From NCBI GenBank assembly GCA_964246975.1, contig CAXTSL010000039.1, positions 1 through 25,391 on the forward strand: DNA of 25,391 bases, written 5' to 3'. This document shows, piece by piece, positions 1 to 8,858 of the stretch. Position 1 is the first letter of the stretch. Each line of letters begins with the position of its first letter. Made by a program: the position numbers and the translations under genes. The DNA comes from Glacieibacterium sp964246975. Its GTDB lineage: Bacteria; Pseudomonadota; Alphaproteobacteria; Sphingomonadales; Sphingomonadaceae. Below the pieces are notes generated by a model that did no database searches, had not been told where the DNA came from, and worked only from the letters and a program-made list of their open reading frames with translations.

Positions 1-82
1 AATCAATAGCCTTTGGGAATCCCTCGATTCACAAATCCTGTCCGATGCTCTAGCGCGCCGTTTCATCGGTCGCAAATCGGGA

Positions 83-112
83 CTGACGCACCCCCGCGCG
101 ACATGCTATGCT
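83..112 (+). promoter_or_regulatory. Candidate sigma70-type promoter of the TPR gene
   Basis: CTGACG at 83-88 and TATGCT at 107-112 are separated by 18 bases. The expected transcript start near 119 would leave a leader of about 19 bases containing the GGGAGG ribosome site at 125-130. Called by eye from consensus similarity only. Confidence 0.4.
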
Positions 113-137
113 GCGCGCCGGTTTGGGAGGCAGGATC

Positions 138-704
138 ATGAAGACGCGTTGGTTGATGGCCTTGGCGCTGGCGGGGGTGCCGGTTGCGGCGAATGCGGCG
201 ATCTCGATCGTCGGTGGCGGCCTGGGGCGCGAGTGCTATCTCGCCGCCGAGTTCGCGCGCGGCGGCCGCGACGGCATCGCGACCTGCGACCGCGCGCTCG
301 AGGACGAGGCGCTCAACCGCAACGACCGCGCCGCGACTTTGGTCAACCGCGGCATCGTCCATATGCAGAACAAGGCGCTCGTCGCCGCGATCGCCGACTT
401 CGACGCGGCGATCAAGACGCGCCCCGACACGGCCGAGGCCTATGTCAACAAGGGCATCGCGCTGATCCACCTCGGTGGCCGCGACCGCGACGCGGTCGAG
501 TTGCTGACCCAAGGCCTCGCGCGCAACCCGTCGCGCCCCGAGATCGCCTATTACGTCCGCGGCATCGCCAACGAGCAGCTCGGCCTGTCGAAGGAAGCCT
601 TCGACGACTACAGCCGCGCCGCGACGCTCAAGCCCGACTGGAGCGACCCCGCCGACCAGCTCGCGCGCTTCTCGGTGGTGCGCCGGGCGAGCGCGGCGTC
701 GTAA
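138..704 (+). CDS. Secreted tetratricopeptide-repeat (TPR) protein
   Basis: The product is 188 residues. The ATG at 138 is preferred over an upstream in-frame ATG at 108 because GGGAGG lies 7 bases before it and because the protein then opens with a clean Sec signal: Lys/Arg, a hydrophobic core, and a cleavage site after ANA near residue 20. From about residue 58 to 165 there are roughly three TPR units, with recurring patterns such as VNRGIVHMQNKALVAAIADF, AYVNKGIALIHLG and YYVRGIANEQLG. Two cysteines lie in the mature N-terminal part. TPR units bind proteins or peptides, so a periplasmic scaffold or adaptor role is inferred. The specific partner cannot be told. It converges on thiSG with only 4 bases between the stops, so there is no room for a separate terminator. 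Confidence 0.85.
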   Translation: MKTRWLMALALAGVPVAANAAISIVGGGLGRECYLAAEFARGGRDGIATCDRALEDEALNRNDRAATLVNRGIVHMQNKALVAAIADFDAAIKTRPDTAEAYVNKGIALIHLGGRDRDAVELLTQGLARNPSRPEIAYYVRGIANEQLGLSKEAFDDYSRAATLKPDWSDPADQLARFSVVRRASAAS

Positions 705-708
705 GCGC

Positions 709-1686
709 TCAGATCAGCCCCGCCAGCGGCGAACTCGGGTCGGCGTAGCGGCGCCGCGCCATGCGTCCGGCGCGGTAGGCGAGGCGCCCGCTTTCGACCG
801 CGAGCTTCATCGCGCGCGCCATCAGCACCGGCTCCCTTGCCTCGGCGATCGCGGTGTTCATCAGCACGCCCGCGCAGCCGAGTTCCATCGCCGCGCTGGC
901 GTCGGACGCGGTGCCGACGCCCGCATCGACCAGCACCGGCACGCCCGCCCCCTCGACGATCATGCGGATCGTCACCGGGTTCTGGATGCCGAGCCCCGAG
1001 CCGATCAGCGAGCCGAGCGGCATGATCGCGCACGCCCCCAAGTCTTCGAGCTTCTTCGCGGCGATGGGGTCGTCGGCGCAATAGACCATGACGTCGAAGC
1101 CCTCGGCGACCAAGGTCTTGGTCGCGACAAGCGTCTCGGCCATGTCGGGATAGAGTGTGCGCGCCTCGCCGAGCACCTCGAGCTTGACGAGGTTCCAGCC
1201 GCCTGCCTCGCGCGCCAGCCGCAGCGTCCGCACCGCATCGTCGGCGGTAAAGCATCCGGCGGTGTTGGGCAGATAGGTAAAGCGCTTGGGGTCGATATGG
1301 TCGGTCAGCATCGGCGCTTTGCGATCGGTGACGTTGACGCGCCGCACCGCGACGGTGACGATCTCGGCCCCTGAGGCTTCGAGCGCGGCGGCGTTCTGCG
1401 CGAAGTCCTTGTATTTGCCCGTGCCGACGATCAGCCGCGAGGTGAAGTGCCGCCCGGCGACGCTCCAGCCGTCGTCGTGCCCTCCGCCGCCGACGAAATG
1501 GACGATCTCCAACCGGTCGCCCTCGGCCAGCGCCTGCGTGGCGAACCCCGAACGCGGGGCGATGGCGAGGTTGCGCTCGACCGCGACCTTCGCCGCATCG
1601 AGGCCGAGGTCGCTGAGCAGCGCGGCGATGCTGGTGCCGGGGGCGACGGCGCGCGGGTCGCCGTTGACGATGATCTGAAGGGTCAT
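709..1686 (-). CDS. thiG: Bifunctional sulfur carrier ThiS / thiazole synthase ThiG fusion
   Basis: The product is 325 residues. Residues 1 to about 66 are a ThiS ubiquitin-like sulfur carrier, ending in the Gly run of HFVGGGG. From about residue 75 to the end is a complete ThiG TIM barrel, recognised by RLIVGTGKY, NLVKLEV (the lysine that forms the imine with deoxyxylulose 5-phosphate), MPLGSLIGSGLGI and VDAGVGTASDA. ThiG makes the thiazole phosphate half of thiamine in the cytoplasm, using sulfur from the ThiS thiocarboxylate. A stand-alone ThiS must end in free Gly-Gly, whereas here the Gly run is internal. Such fusions are known in some proteobacteria. The start is the ATG at 1684-1686, divergent from aroQ with 47 bases between. 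No thiamine riboswitch can fit in that gap and none was seen. Confidence 0.95.
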   Translation of the reverse strand: MTLQIIVNGDPRAVAPGTSIAALLSDLGLDAAKVAVERNLAIAPRSGFATQALAEGDRLEIVHFVGGGGHDDGWSVAGRHFTSRLIVGTGKYKDFAQNAAALEASGAEIVTVAVRRVNVTDRKAPMLTDHIDPKRFTYLPNTAGCFTADDAVRTLRLAREAGGWNLVKLEVLGEARTLYPDMAETLVATKTLVAEGFDVMVYCADDPIAAKKLEDLGACAIMPLGSLIGSGLGIQNPVTIRMIVEGAGVPVLVDAGVGTASDASAAMELGCAGVLMNTAIAEAREPVLMARAMKLAVESGRLAYRAGRMARRRYADPSSPLAGLI

Positions 1687-1697
1687 GGGGTCCCAAG

Positions 1698-1726
1698 GTG
1701 ACGTGGCGGCAGGAACGCCATATAAG
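1698..1726 (+). promoter_or_regulatory. Candidate promoter of aroQ, probably leaderless
   Basis: GTGACG at 1698-1703 and TATAAG at 1721-1726 are 17 bases apart, close to the TTGACA-17-TATAAT consensus. The aroQ ATG is at 1734, which is where transcription should begin, and no Shine-Dalgarno precedes it. The same TATA run read on the minus strand (TATATG, 1719-1724) could serve thiSG, but its best -35 is weak and 20 bases away. Confidence 0.5.
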
Positions 1727-1733
1727 GCCGCCG

Positions 1734-2177
1734 ATGCCCGATGCCAGCAACCTCGTCCTCGTCCTCAACGGGCCGAACCTCAATCTCCTCGGGCTTCGCG
1801 AGCCCGAGATCTATGGCCGCGACACGCTCGACGAGATCGCCGCGATGCTCGACGCGCGCGCCGGGACGCTGGGACTGAGTGTCGAGCTGCGCCAGTCGAA
1901 CCACGAGGGGCATCTGATCGATTGGCTGCACGAGGCGCGCGAACGCGGCGCAAAGGCCGTGATCCTCAACGCGGGCGGGCTGACGCATACGTCGGTGGCG
2001 TTGCGCGACGCGATCAAGGCCATCGCCGTGCCGGTCATCGAAGTGCATCTGTCCAACCCGGCGGCGCGCGAAAGCTTTCGCCACCGCAGCCACATCGCGC
2101 CCGTCGCGCGCGGCACGATCGCCGGGTTCGGCGCGTTCGGCTATGCGCTGGCGCTGGACGCGGCTGCGGCGATCTGA
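1734..2177 (+). CDS. aroQ: Type II 3-dehydroquinate dehydratase
   Basis: The product is 147 residues, the usual length for this dodecameric enzyme. It removes water from 3-dehydroquinate to give 3-dehydroshikimate, the third step of the shikimate pathway. Family motifs are all present: LNGPNLNLLGLREPEIYG near the start with the catalytic Tyr, RQSNHEGHLIDW, LNAGGLTHTSVALRDAI, and EVHLSNPAARESFRHRSHIA with the active-site His and Arg. The ATG at 1734 matches the short N-terminus of the family. A GTG at 1698 would add 12 unusual residues. The gene lies 31 bases before accB, an arrangement common in alphaproteobacteria, so aroQ-accB-accC probably forms one transcription unit. Confidence 0.96.
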   Translation: MPDASNLVLVLNGPNLNLLGLREPEIYGRDTLDEIAAMLDARAGTLGLSVELRQSNHEGHLIDWLHEARERGAKAVILNAGGLTHTSVALRDAIKAIAVPVIEVHLSNPAARESFRHRSHIAPVARGTIAGFGAFGYALALDAAAAI

Positions 2178-2208
2178 CACTTAACCGCAAAATATAACGA
2201 GGGGCGCG

Positions 2209-2697
2209 ATGACCGATTCAAGCGGCATGCAGGTCGATACGGCGCTGGTGCGCGAACTGGCCGAACTGCTCGACGAAACGCGGCTGACCGAGATCGAGGT
2301 CGCCGACGGCGACCGCCGCATCCGTGTCGTCCGCAAGCCCGCCGCGATCGTCGCGCCCGGCGGCGGCGGCGGCGCGGGCAATGTCTGGGCGGTCGCGCCA
2401 CCCGCCGCCGAGGCCGCGCCCGCTGCCGCCGCGCCTTCGGCCGGGACCGACTGGAAGGCCCACCCCGGCCTCGTCCGCTCGCCGATCGTCGGTACCGCCT
2501 ACCTCACCCCCGACCCCGCCAGCCCGCCCTTCACCAGCGTGGGCGCAAGCGTCAAGGAGGGCGACACGCTGATGATCATCGAGGCGATGAAAGTCATGAA
2601 CGCCATCGTCGCGCCCAAGGCCGGCATCGTCAAGCATATCTGCATCCTCAACGAACAGCCTGTCGAATACGACGAACCGCTGATCGTGATCGAATAG
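2209..2697 (+). CDS. accB: Acetyl-CoA carboxylase biotin carboxyl carrier protein
   Basis: The product is 162 residues. The C-terminal biotinyl domain holds IEAMKVMN, in which Lys128 is the expected biotinylation site. Upstream is an Ala/Pro/Gly-rich flexible linker at about residues 50-80, and the N-terminal domain opens with LVRELAELLDETRLTEIEV, a typical AccB start. The protein carries carboxybiotin between biotin carboxylase and the carboxyltransferase in the first committed step of fatty acid synthesis. GAGGGG lies 5 bases before the ATG. Three bases separate its stop from the accC start. The accA and accD subunits are not in this window. Confidence 0.96.
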   Translation: MTDSSGMQVDTALVRELAELLDETRLTEIEVADGDRRIRVVRKPAAIVAPGGGGGAGNVWAVAPPAAEAAPAAAAPSAGTDWKAHPGLVRSPIVGTAYLTPDPASPPFTSVGASVKEGDTLMIIEAMKVMNAIVAPKAGIVKHICILNEQPVEYDEPLIVIE

Positions 2698-2700
2698 GCG

Positions 2701-4059
<1,359 letters not shown>

Positions 4060-4081
4060 GGCTGCGCCCGGGCCGACGCGA

Positions 4082-4110
4082 TTGATGCCGTCATGTCCGC
4101 CGCTTAAAGC
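4082..4110 (+). promoter_or_regulatory. Candidate promoter of the phosphatase gene, overlapped by a dyad
   Basis: TTGATG at 4082-4087 and TAAAGC at 4105-4110 are 17 bases apart. A dyad, GTCCGC at 4095-4100 and GCGGAC at 4109-4114, covers the -10 region and could be an operator or an RNA hairpin. It also lies 35 bases after the accC stop and could help end that transcript, although no T run follows. Confidence 0.35.
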
Positions 4111-4135
4111 GGACCTCGGCACGGGGAGATTTGCG

Positions 4136-5797
4136 ATGACGGGACTGTGGCTGAGGATTGCCGGGGCGGCCACGCTCGCGCTTGGTGTCGCGACATCGGT
4201 CGCCGCCGCGCCGCCGCCGCGCCCCAGGCTCGTCGTCGCGATCTCGCTCGATCAGTTCAGCGCGGCGCTGTTCGATCAATATCGCGGGCGCTTCACCGGC
4301 GGCCTCAGGCTGTTGCAGGACGGCGTCGTCTATCCCAGCGGCTATCAGAGCCATGCCGCGACCGAGACCTGTCCCGGCCATTCGACGATCCTGACCGGCC
4401 GCCACCCGGCCGCGACGGGCATCGTCGCCAACCAATGGTACGACAGCGAACAGGGCGCGCAGGTGTATTGCGTCACCGATCCCAGCGGCCCGGTGCCGGG
4501 GCGCGACAGTGTCGCGCGCGGCCCCGCCAATCTCAAGGTCCCGACGCTCGGCGAGTGGCTGAAGGCCGCCAACCCCGCCAGCCGCGTCTATGCCGTGTCG
4601 GGCAAGGACCGTGCCGCGATCACCATGGCGGGGCATAATCCCGACGGCGTGTTCTGGTGGGACGACGAACTGGCCTTCACCACCTCGGTCCCGGCGGGAA
4701 CGACGGTCGCCAGGCGCCTCGAACCCGTCGCGGGCTTCAATGCGGCACTGATCAAGCGCTGGCAGGTCAAGCCGCCGACGTGGACGAGGCTCGACGCGCG
4801 CTGCGCCGCTGGCGGGACCGACAGGTTCGGCGACCTGACGATCGCGCACAGTCTTCCCCCGATGGGCTATGAGGGCAGCTGGAACGACCCCGCCAACCTG
4901 CGCCATTTCCGCGCCTCGCCGGGCATGGACGAGGTGACGCTCGACCTGGCGACGGTCCTCCTCGACCGCTTCAAGCTCGGGCGCGGCGCGGCTCCCGATT
5001 TGCTGGCGATCAGCCTCAGCGCCACCGATTACGTGGGCCACCGCTATGGCAACGAGGGCGTCGAGATGTGCGACCATCTCGCTCACCTCGACCGCGCGCT
5101 CGGCGTGTTTCTGGCAAAGCTGACGGCGCTCAAAATTCCCGTCGTGGTCGCGCTGACCGCCGACCACGGCGCGGTCGACGCCGCCGAGCGCGTTGCGGTG
5201 CGCGGCGTCGCGGCGAAGCGGCTGGCGGGCGAGGCGTTCGCCGAGATCGGCAAGGCGTTGCAGGACGAGTTCAAGCTCGACTATTTTCCGCTGGCGGGCG
5301 ACGCGCAGCAGGTCAGCATCGCGGGCTTCGGCGAGCGCGACGCCAGGCTCGATGCGAAGATCGCCGCGTCGGCGCTGGCGCGCTTCAAGGCCCGCCCCGA
5401 GGTCTATGCCGCCTTCACCCGCACCGAGGTCGCCGCCGCCGCGCCGCGTCCCGGTACGCCCGTCGACGAATGGACGCTCGCCGAGCGTTTCCACGCGAGC
5501 TATGACGCCGCGCGCAGCGGCGACATCGCTGTCGCCTATCGACCCTATAGCAGTGGCGGCGCGCCCGCGAGCTTCGGCGACACCGTCGCGGGCCACGGGT
5601 CGCCGTGGAATTACGACCGCCGGGTGCCGATGATCTTCTGGTGGCCGGGGGCGAGCGGCTTCGAGCAGCCGCTGCCCGTCGAGACGGTCGATATCGCCCC
5701 GACGCTGGCGGCGCTGCTGGGGGTCAAGACGACGACGGTCGACGGGCGTTGCCTCGATCTCGATGTCGGGGCGGGGGATAGCTGCGCGGGGAAGTGA
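4136..5797 (+). CDS. Secreted PhoK-like alkaline phosphatase (alkaline phosphatase superfamily)
   Basis: The product is 553 residues. The ATG at 4136 has GGGGAG 7 bases upstream and gives a clear Sec signal, with cleavage near residue 24 in SVAAAP. The superfamily metal and nucleophile set is complete: Asp39 in VAISLDQ, the likely Thr78 nucleophile in TETCPGHST, Asp298 and His302 in SATDYVGH, Asp343-His344 in TADHG, and His487 in VAGHGSPWNYD. Thr as nucleophile, the spacing and the length match the Sphingomonas PhoK (SPAP) group as I recall it. It should hydrolyse phosphate monoesters (possibly diesters) in the periplasm or outside the cell and release phosphate. The exact substrate is not fixed by sequence. 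An in-frame ATG at 4082 exists but gives no signal peptide. No convincing Pho box was found. Confidence 0.88.
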   Translation: MTGLWLRIAGAATLALGVATSVAAAPPPRPRLVVAISLDQFSAALFDQYRGRFTGGLRLLQDGVVYPSGYQSHAATETCPGHSTILTGRHPAATGIVANQWYDSEQGAQVYCVTDPSGPVPGRDSVARGPANLKVPTLGEWLKAANPASRVYAVSGKDRAAITMAGHNPDGVFWWDDELAFTTSVPAGTTVARRLEPVAGFNAALIKRWQVKPPTWTRLDARCAAGGTDRFGDLTIAHSLPPMGYEGSWNDPANLRHFRASPGMDEVTLDLATVLLDRFKLGRGAAPDLLAISLSATDYVGHRYGNEGVEMCDHLAHLDRALGVFLAKLTALKIPVVVALTADHGAVDAAERVAVRGVAAKRLAGEAFAEIGKALQDEFKLDYFPLAGDAQQVSIAGFGERDARLDAKIAASALARFKARPEVYAAFTRTEVAAAAPRPGTPVDEWTLAERFHASYDAARSGDIAVAYRPYSSGGAPASFGDTVAGHGSPWNYDRRVPMIFWWPGASGFEQPLPVETVDIAPTLAALLGVKTTTVDGRCLDLDVGAGDSCAGK

Positions 5798-5805
5798 CGC
5801 GACGT

Positions 5806-5832
5806 CCCCTCTCCCGCAGAGCGGTAGAGGGG
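5806..5832 (+). terminator. Hairpin downstream of the phosphatase gene
   Basis: CCCCTCT at 5806-5812 pairs with AGAGGGG at 5826-5832, and an inner CCGC/GCGG pair closes an AGA loop with one C/T mismatch between the stems. It starts 9 bases after the phosphatase stop. No T run follows, so it is either a GC-type transcript end or a dispersed intergenic palindrome. Confidence 0.5.
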
Positions 5833-5858
5833 TCGGAGGTCTGCCCCCCCTGAAACAA

Positions 5859-5888
5859 TTGCGCCCCGTCCCCCGAACCGCCTAGCAT
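5859..5888 (+). promoter_or_regulatory. Candidate promoter of the patatin gene
   Basis: TTGCGC at 5859-5864 and TAGCAT at 5883-5888 are 18 bases apart. The expected leader to the ATG at 5917 is about 22 bases. The same TTGCGC/TAG pattern recurs before yciB. Confidence 0.4.
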
Positions 5889-5916
5889 CGGACCTTCCGT
5901 CCGGGGATCGCTGCAC

Positions 5917-8238
5917 ATGCGCGAGAAGGAATTGCGGCTGGCGCTGGTCTGCTACGGCGGGGTCAGCCTCGCGATCTACATGCACGGCATCACCAAGGAG
6001 GTGTGGAAGCTGCTGCGCGCCTCCGCCGCACGCGCCGCGCCGGGCGAGGCGATGCCGGTGCCCGACACCGACGCCGTCTATCGCGACCTGCTCGACGCGC
6101 TTGCCCCGCACCTCGAACTGCGCGTCCTCACCGACATTGTCGCGGGCGCGAGCGCGGGTGGCATCAATGGCATCCTCCTCGCCCACGCCATCGCGGGCGG
6201 CCACGACATGGAGCCGCTGCGCGACCTGTGGCTCGGTGGCGCGGATATCGAGAAGCTGCTCGAACCGATGGGCGCGGCGACGCGCTTCAGCAAATGGTGG
6301 GCGGGGCCGCTCGTGTGGTGGGCGCGGCGACGCGGCATCGGCATGGGCGACATGAACGAGCCCGAAGTCCAGACCGAGGTGCGCGCCAAGCTGTCGAAGC
6401 TGATGCGCTCGCGCTGGTTCCGCCCGCCGTTCTCGGGCGAGGCCTTCACCGCGATGCTTTACGACGCGCTGACCGCGATGGAATCGGGGCAGCGCGGCCC
6501 GGCACTGCTGCCCGCCAGCCAGCCGCTCGACCTGTTCGTCACCGTGACGGACTATCACGGCGCGCCCGATCACCTGCGCCTGCACTCGCCGCCCGACATC
6601 GTCGAGACCGAGCATCGGCTCGTGATCGCCTTCAACGCGCCGGGGGCCGCGGCGGGCGAAGGCGGGCACGCGCGCCGCAGCCTCGGCCACCGCGCCGAGC
6701 TGGCGTTCGCGGCGCGCGCCACCGCGTCGTTCCCCGGGGCCTTCCCGCCGGCGCGCATCGCCGAGGTCGATACCGTCGTGGGCGTGCGCGGCGATCGCTG
6801 GCCGGGGCGTGCGGCGTTCCTCGCGCGGCTGTTCCCGCAACGCGGCGGCGACTATGCCGGCGCGACGCTGATCGACGGTAGCGTCCTCAATAACCGCCCC
6901 TTTGGCCCCGCTATCGAGGCGCTGCGGCACCGCCCGGCGCACCGCGAGGTCGACAGGCGCTTCGTCTATATCGACCCCAAGCCCGGCGGCCACGACCCCG
7001 GCATGGCCGGCGACACCGCGCTGCCCGGCTGGTTCGCGACGGTGCTGCGCAGCCTCGCCGACATTCCGCGCGAACAGCCGATCCGCGACAACCTCGCCGC
7101 CATCGAAACGCTGTCGACGAAGGTTCGCCGCCTGCGCTTCGTCGTCGACGGCATGACCCCTGCCGTCGACGCGGCGATCGAGGGTGCGGTCGGCGCGCGC
7201 TTCTTCCTGTTCAGGCTGACCGCCGAGCGCCTATCCGACTGGCGCTCGCGCACCCAGACCGTCGCGGCGCGCGAGGCGGGGTTCGCCTATTCGGCCTATG
7301 GCCAGCTCAAGCTCAGCCACGTCGTCGAAAGCGCTGCGGCGCGGCTGATCGAACTCGGCGGACACCTCGCGGGCGGCACCGACCGTGGCGTGCGCGCGGC
7401 GCTGTGGCGCAGCGTCCACGACCAGGGCAGCGACGCGGTCGACGGCGCGACGGGGCGCGGCGGGGCGTCGTCGGACTATGTGCTGTTCCTCCGCAACTTC
7501 GATCTCGGCTTTCGCATCCGTCGCCTGCGCTTCCTGATCCGCCGCCTCAACGCGCTGGGCGTCGCAACGGTCGCACTGCGCGAGCGGCGCACCGTCGAGG
7601 GCGTCAAGGCGGTGCTCTACACTATCCTCGCGCCGTACCTCGAACGACGACGCGATGGCTTCTACGACAACGATGCGCGCGCGGCGGCACGCGCGGCGGC
7701 GGCCGATCCGGCGGCGGCCCTGGCGGCGCTGGCAGCGGCGATGGATCTGCGCGCGCTCGACACCGCGAGCGACGAAGCGCTCGTTTCGCTGCTCGGTCCC
7801 GACCTGCCGACGCCGCTGCGCCGCGCCTTGCTGCGCGCCTATCTCGGCTTTCCGTTCTATGACATCGCCATGCTGCCGCAACTCGAAGGCGACGGCATCG
7901 ACGAATTCGACGAGATCATGGTCGACCGCATCAGCCCCGACGACGCCGTGGCGATCCGCAAGGGCGGCGCGTCGGCGACGCTCAAGGGCACGCAATTCAA
8001 CGCCTTCGGGGCGTTCTTCAGCCGCGCCTACCGCGAGAACGACTATCTCTGGGGCCGCCTGCACGCCGCCGACCGGCTCATCGATATCGGCGTCTCGACG
8101 CTGCCCGACGGTGTCGCGTTCGACGCGATGCCGTTCAAGCGCCGCGCCTTCCGCGCCGTGCTCGATGCCGAGCGGCCCTTCCTGACCAGCGTTCCCGACC
8201 TCATCGCCAGCCTCGAAGGCGAAATCGGCGACATCTGA
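5917..8238 (+). CDS. Patatin-like phospholipase with C-terminal DUF3376-type region
   Basis: The product is 773 residues. The N-terminal third is a patatin serine hydrolase: ALVCYGGVSLAIYMHG at residues 9-24 supplies the glycine-rich oxyanion loop, GASAGGINGILL places the nucleophile Ser79 in a GxSxG elbow, and IDGSVLNNRPF places the catalytic Asp at residue 320. The long remainder is rich in Arg and Ala and fits the patatin-related family that carries DUF3376. That family is probably a cytoplasmic or membrane-associated lipid acyl hydrolase, since no signal peptide is visible. Between Ser79 and Asp320 is the usual long insert with NEPEVQTEVRAKLSKLM. The ATG at 5917 gives the usual short MREKELRLAL start. 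No partner gene is obvious. The next gene, yciB, starts 44 bases later. Confidence 0.9.
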   Translation: MREKELRLALVCYGGVSLAIYMHGITKEVWKLLRASAARAAPGEAMPVPDTDAVYRDLLDALAPHLELRVLTDIVAGASAGGINGILLAHAIAGGHDMEPLRDLWLGGADIEKLLEPMGAATRFSKWWAGPLVWWARRRGIGMGDMNEPEVQTEVRAKLSKLMRSRWFRPPFSGEAFTAMLYDALTAMESGQRGPALLPASQPLDLFVTVTDYHGAPDHLRLHSPPDIVETEHRLVIAFNAPGAAAGEGGHARRSLGHRAELAFAARATASFPGAFPPARIAEVDTVVGVRGDRWPGRAAFLARLFPQRGGDYAGATLIDGSVLNNRPFGPAIEALRHRPAHREVDRRFVYIDPKPGGHDPGMAGDTALPGWFATVLRSLADIPREQPIRDNLAAIETLSTKVRRLRFVVDGMTPAVDAAIEGAVGARFFLFRLTAERLSDWRSRTQTVAAREAGFAYSAYGQLKLSHVVESAAARLIELGGHLAGGTDRGVRAALWRSVHDQGSDAVDGATGRGGASSDYVLFLRNFDLGFRIRRLRFLIRRLNALGVATVALRERRTVEGVKAVLYTILAPYLERRRDGFYDNDARAAARAAAADPAAALAALAAAMDLRALDTASDEALVSLLGPDLPTPLRRALLRAYLGFPFYDIAMLPQLEGDGIDEFDEIMVDRISPDDAVAIRKGGASATLKGTQFNAFGAFFSRAYRENDYLWGRLHAADRLIDIGVSTLPDGVAFDAMPFKRRAFRAVLDAERPFLTSVPDLIASLEGEIGDI

Positions 8239-8247
8239 CCGCCGGTT

Positions 8248-8276
8248 TTGCGCGCGCCCGCCACGCCTGCTAGGGA
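8248..8276 (+). promoter_or_regulatory. Candidate promoter before yciB
   Basis: TTGCGC at 8248-8253 and TAGGGA at 8271-8276 are 17 bases apart, and the yciB ATG begins 6 bases later. AGGGA may instead be the ribosome site, 6 bases before the ATG, so the two readings compete. Confidence 0.3.
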
Positions 8277-8282
8277 CCGCGC

Positions 8283-8858
8283 ATGTCCGAACGTCGCGTG
8301 CCCCCCACCGCCATCCGTCTCGCGCTCGACTACGGCCCGTTGCTGCTGTTCTTCGCGGCGTCGAAGCTGTCGACGATCTTCGTCGCGACCTGCGTTTTCA
8401 TGGCCGCCGTCGTGGTGTCGATCGTCGCGTCGCGGCTGCTGACCGGGCGCATCTCGCCGATGCTGTGGTTCACCGGGGCGATCGTCCTCGTCGCGGGCGG
8501 CGCGACCCTGTGGCTCGGCGATGTGACCTATCTGAAGATGAAGCCGACGATCATCTACGCGGTGCTGGCGGGGACGCTGTTGTTCGGCCTCGCGACGCGG
8601 CGACCGCTGCTCAAGCTGGTCCTCCATGACGCCTTTCCGGCGGTCGATGCGGAGGGGTGGCGCAAGCTGACGATCAACTGGGCGCTGCTGTTCATCGCGC
8701 TGGCGGTCGCCAACGAGATCGCGCGGCGTATGCTGACCACCGATCAATGGGTCGATTTCAAGGTCTGGGGGGTTACCGCGGCGACCTTCGTCTTCGCGCT
8801 GTTCCAGGCCCCGATCCTGATGCGCCACGCCGAGGATAAATCGCCTAAGGCGCCTTGA
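8283..8858 (+). CDS. yciB: YciB/IspZ-family inner membrane protein (septation protein A)
   Basis: The product is 191 residues, close to the usual 180 or so. Family landmarks include LDYGPLLLFFAA at residues 15-26, GDVTYLKMKPTIIYAVLAGTLL, and the segment WRKLTINWALLFIALAVANEI. About five hydrophobic spans can be seen, so it is an integral inner-membrane protein. YciB homologues are linked to cell-envelope synthesis and septation. The biochemical activity is not settled, and the old name intracellular septation protein A should be read cautiously. Its last 14 bases overlap the end of the convergent gene at 8845-9588, so the two transcripts must read into each other's 3' ends. Confidence 0.93.
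   Translation: MSERRVPPTAIRLALDYGPLLLFFAASKLSTIFVATCVFMAAVVVSIVASRLLTGRISPMLWFTGAIVLVAGGATLWLGDVTYLKMKPTIIYAVLAGTLLFGLATRRPLLKLVLHDAFPAVDAEGWRKLTINWALLFIALAVANEIARRMLTTDQWVDFKVWGVTAATFVFALFQAPILMRHAEDKSPKAP

Noticed and set aside
18..31. Two GANTC (CcrM-type) sites close together, GAATC and GATTC
   Set aside because: Two sites within 14 bases can occur by chance, and nothing links them to regulation of the TPR gene.
63..512. Minus-strand open frame of 149 residues at the left end
   Set aside because: It lies opposite the TPR gene, is rich in Arg, Asp and Val in shadow fashion, and has no recognisable motif or ribosome site.
1687..1733. Thiamine riboswitch before thiSG
   Set aside because: The 47-base gap is too short and no conserved THI-box segments were seen.
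2193..2198. TATAAC before accB as a promoter -10
   Set aside because: No -35 at a sensible distance, and the implied transcript start falls at the ribosome site. accB is more likely read from aroQ.
4088..4104. Possible Pho box before the phosphatase gene
   Set aside because: Only one CGTCAT-like half is present. The second 11-base repeat expected for PhoB binding is absent.
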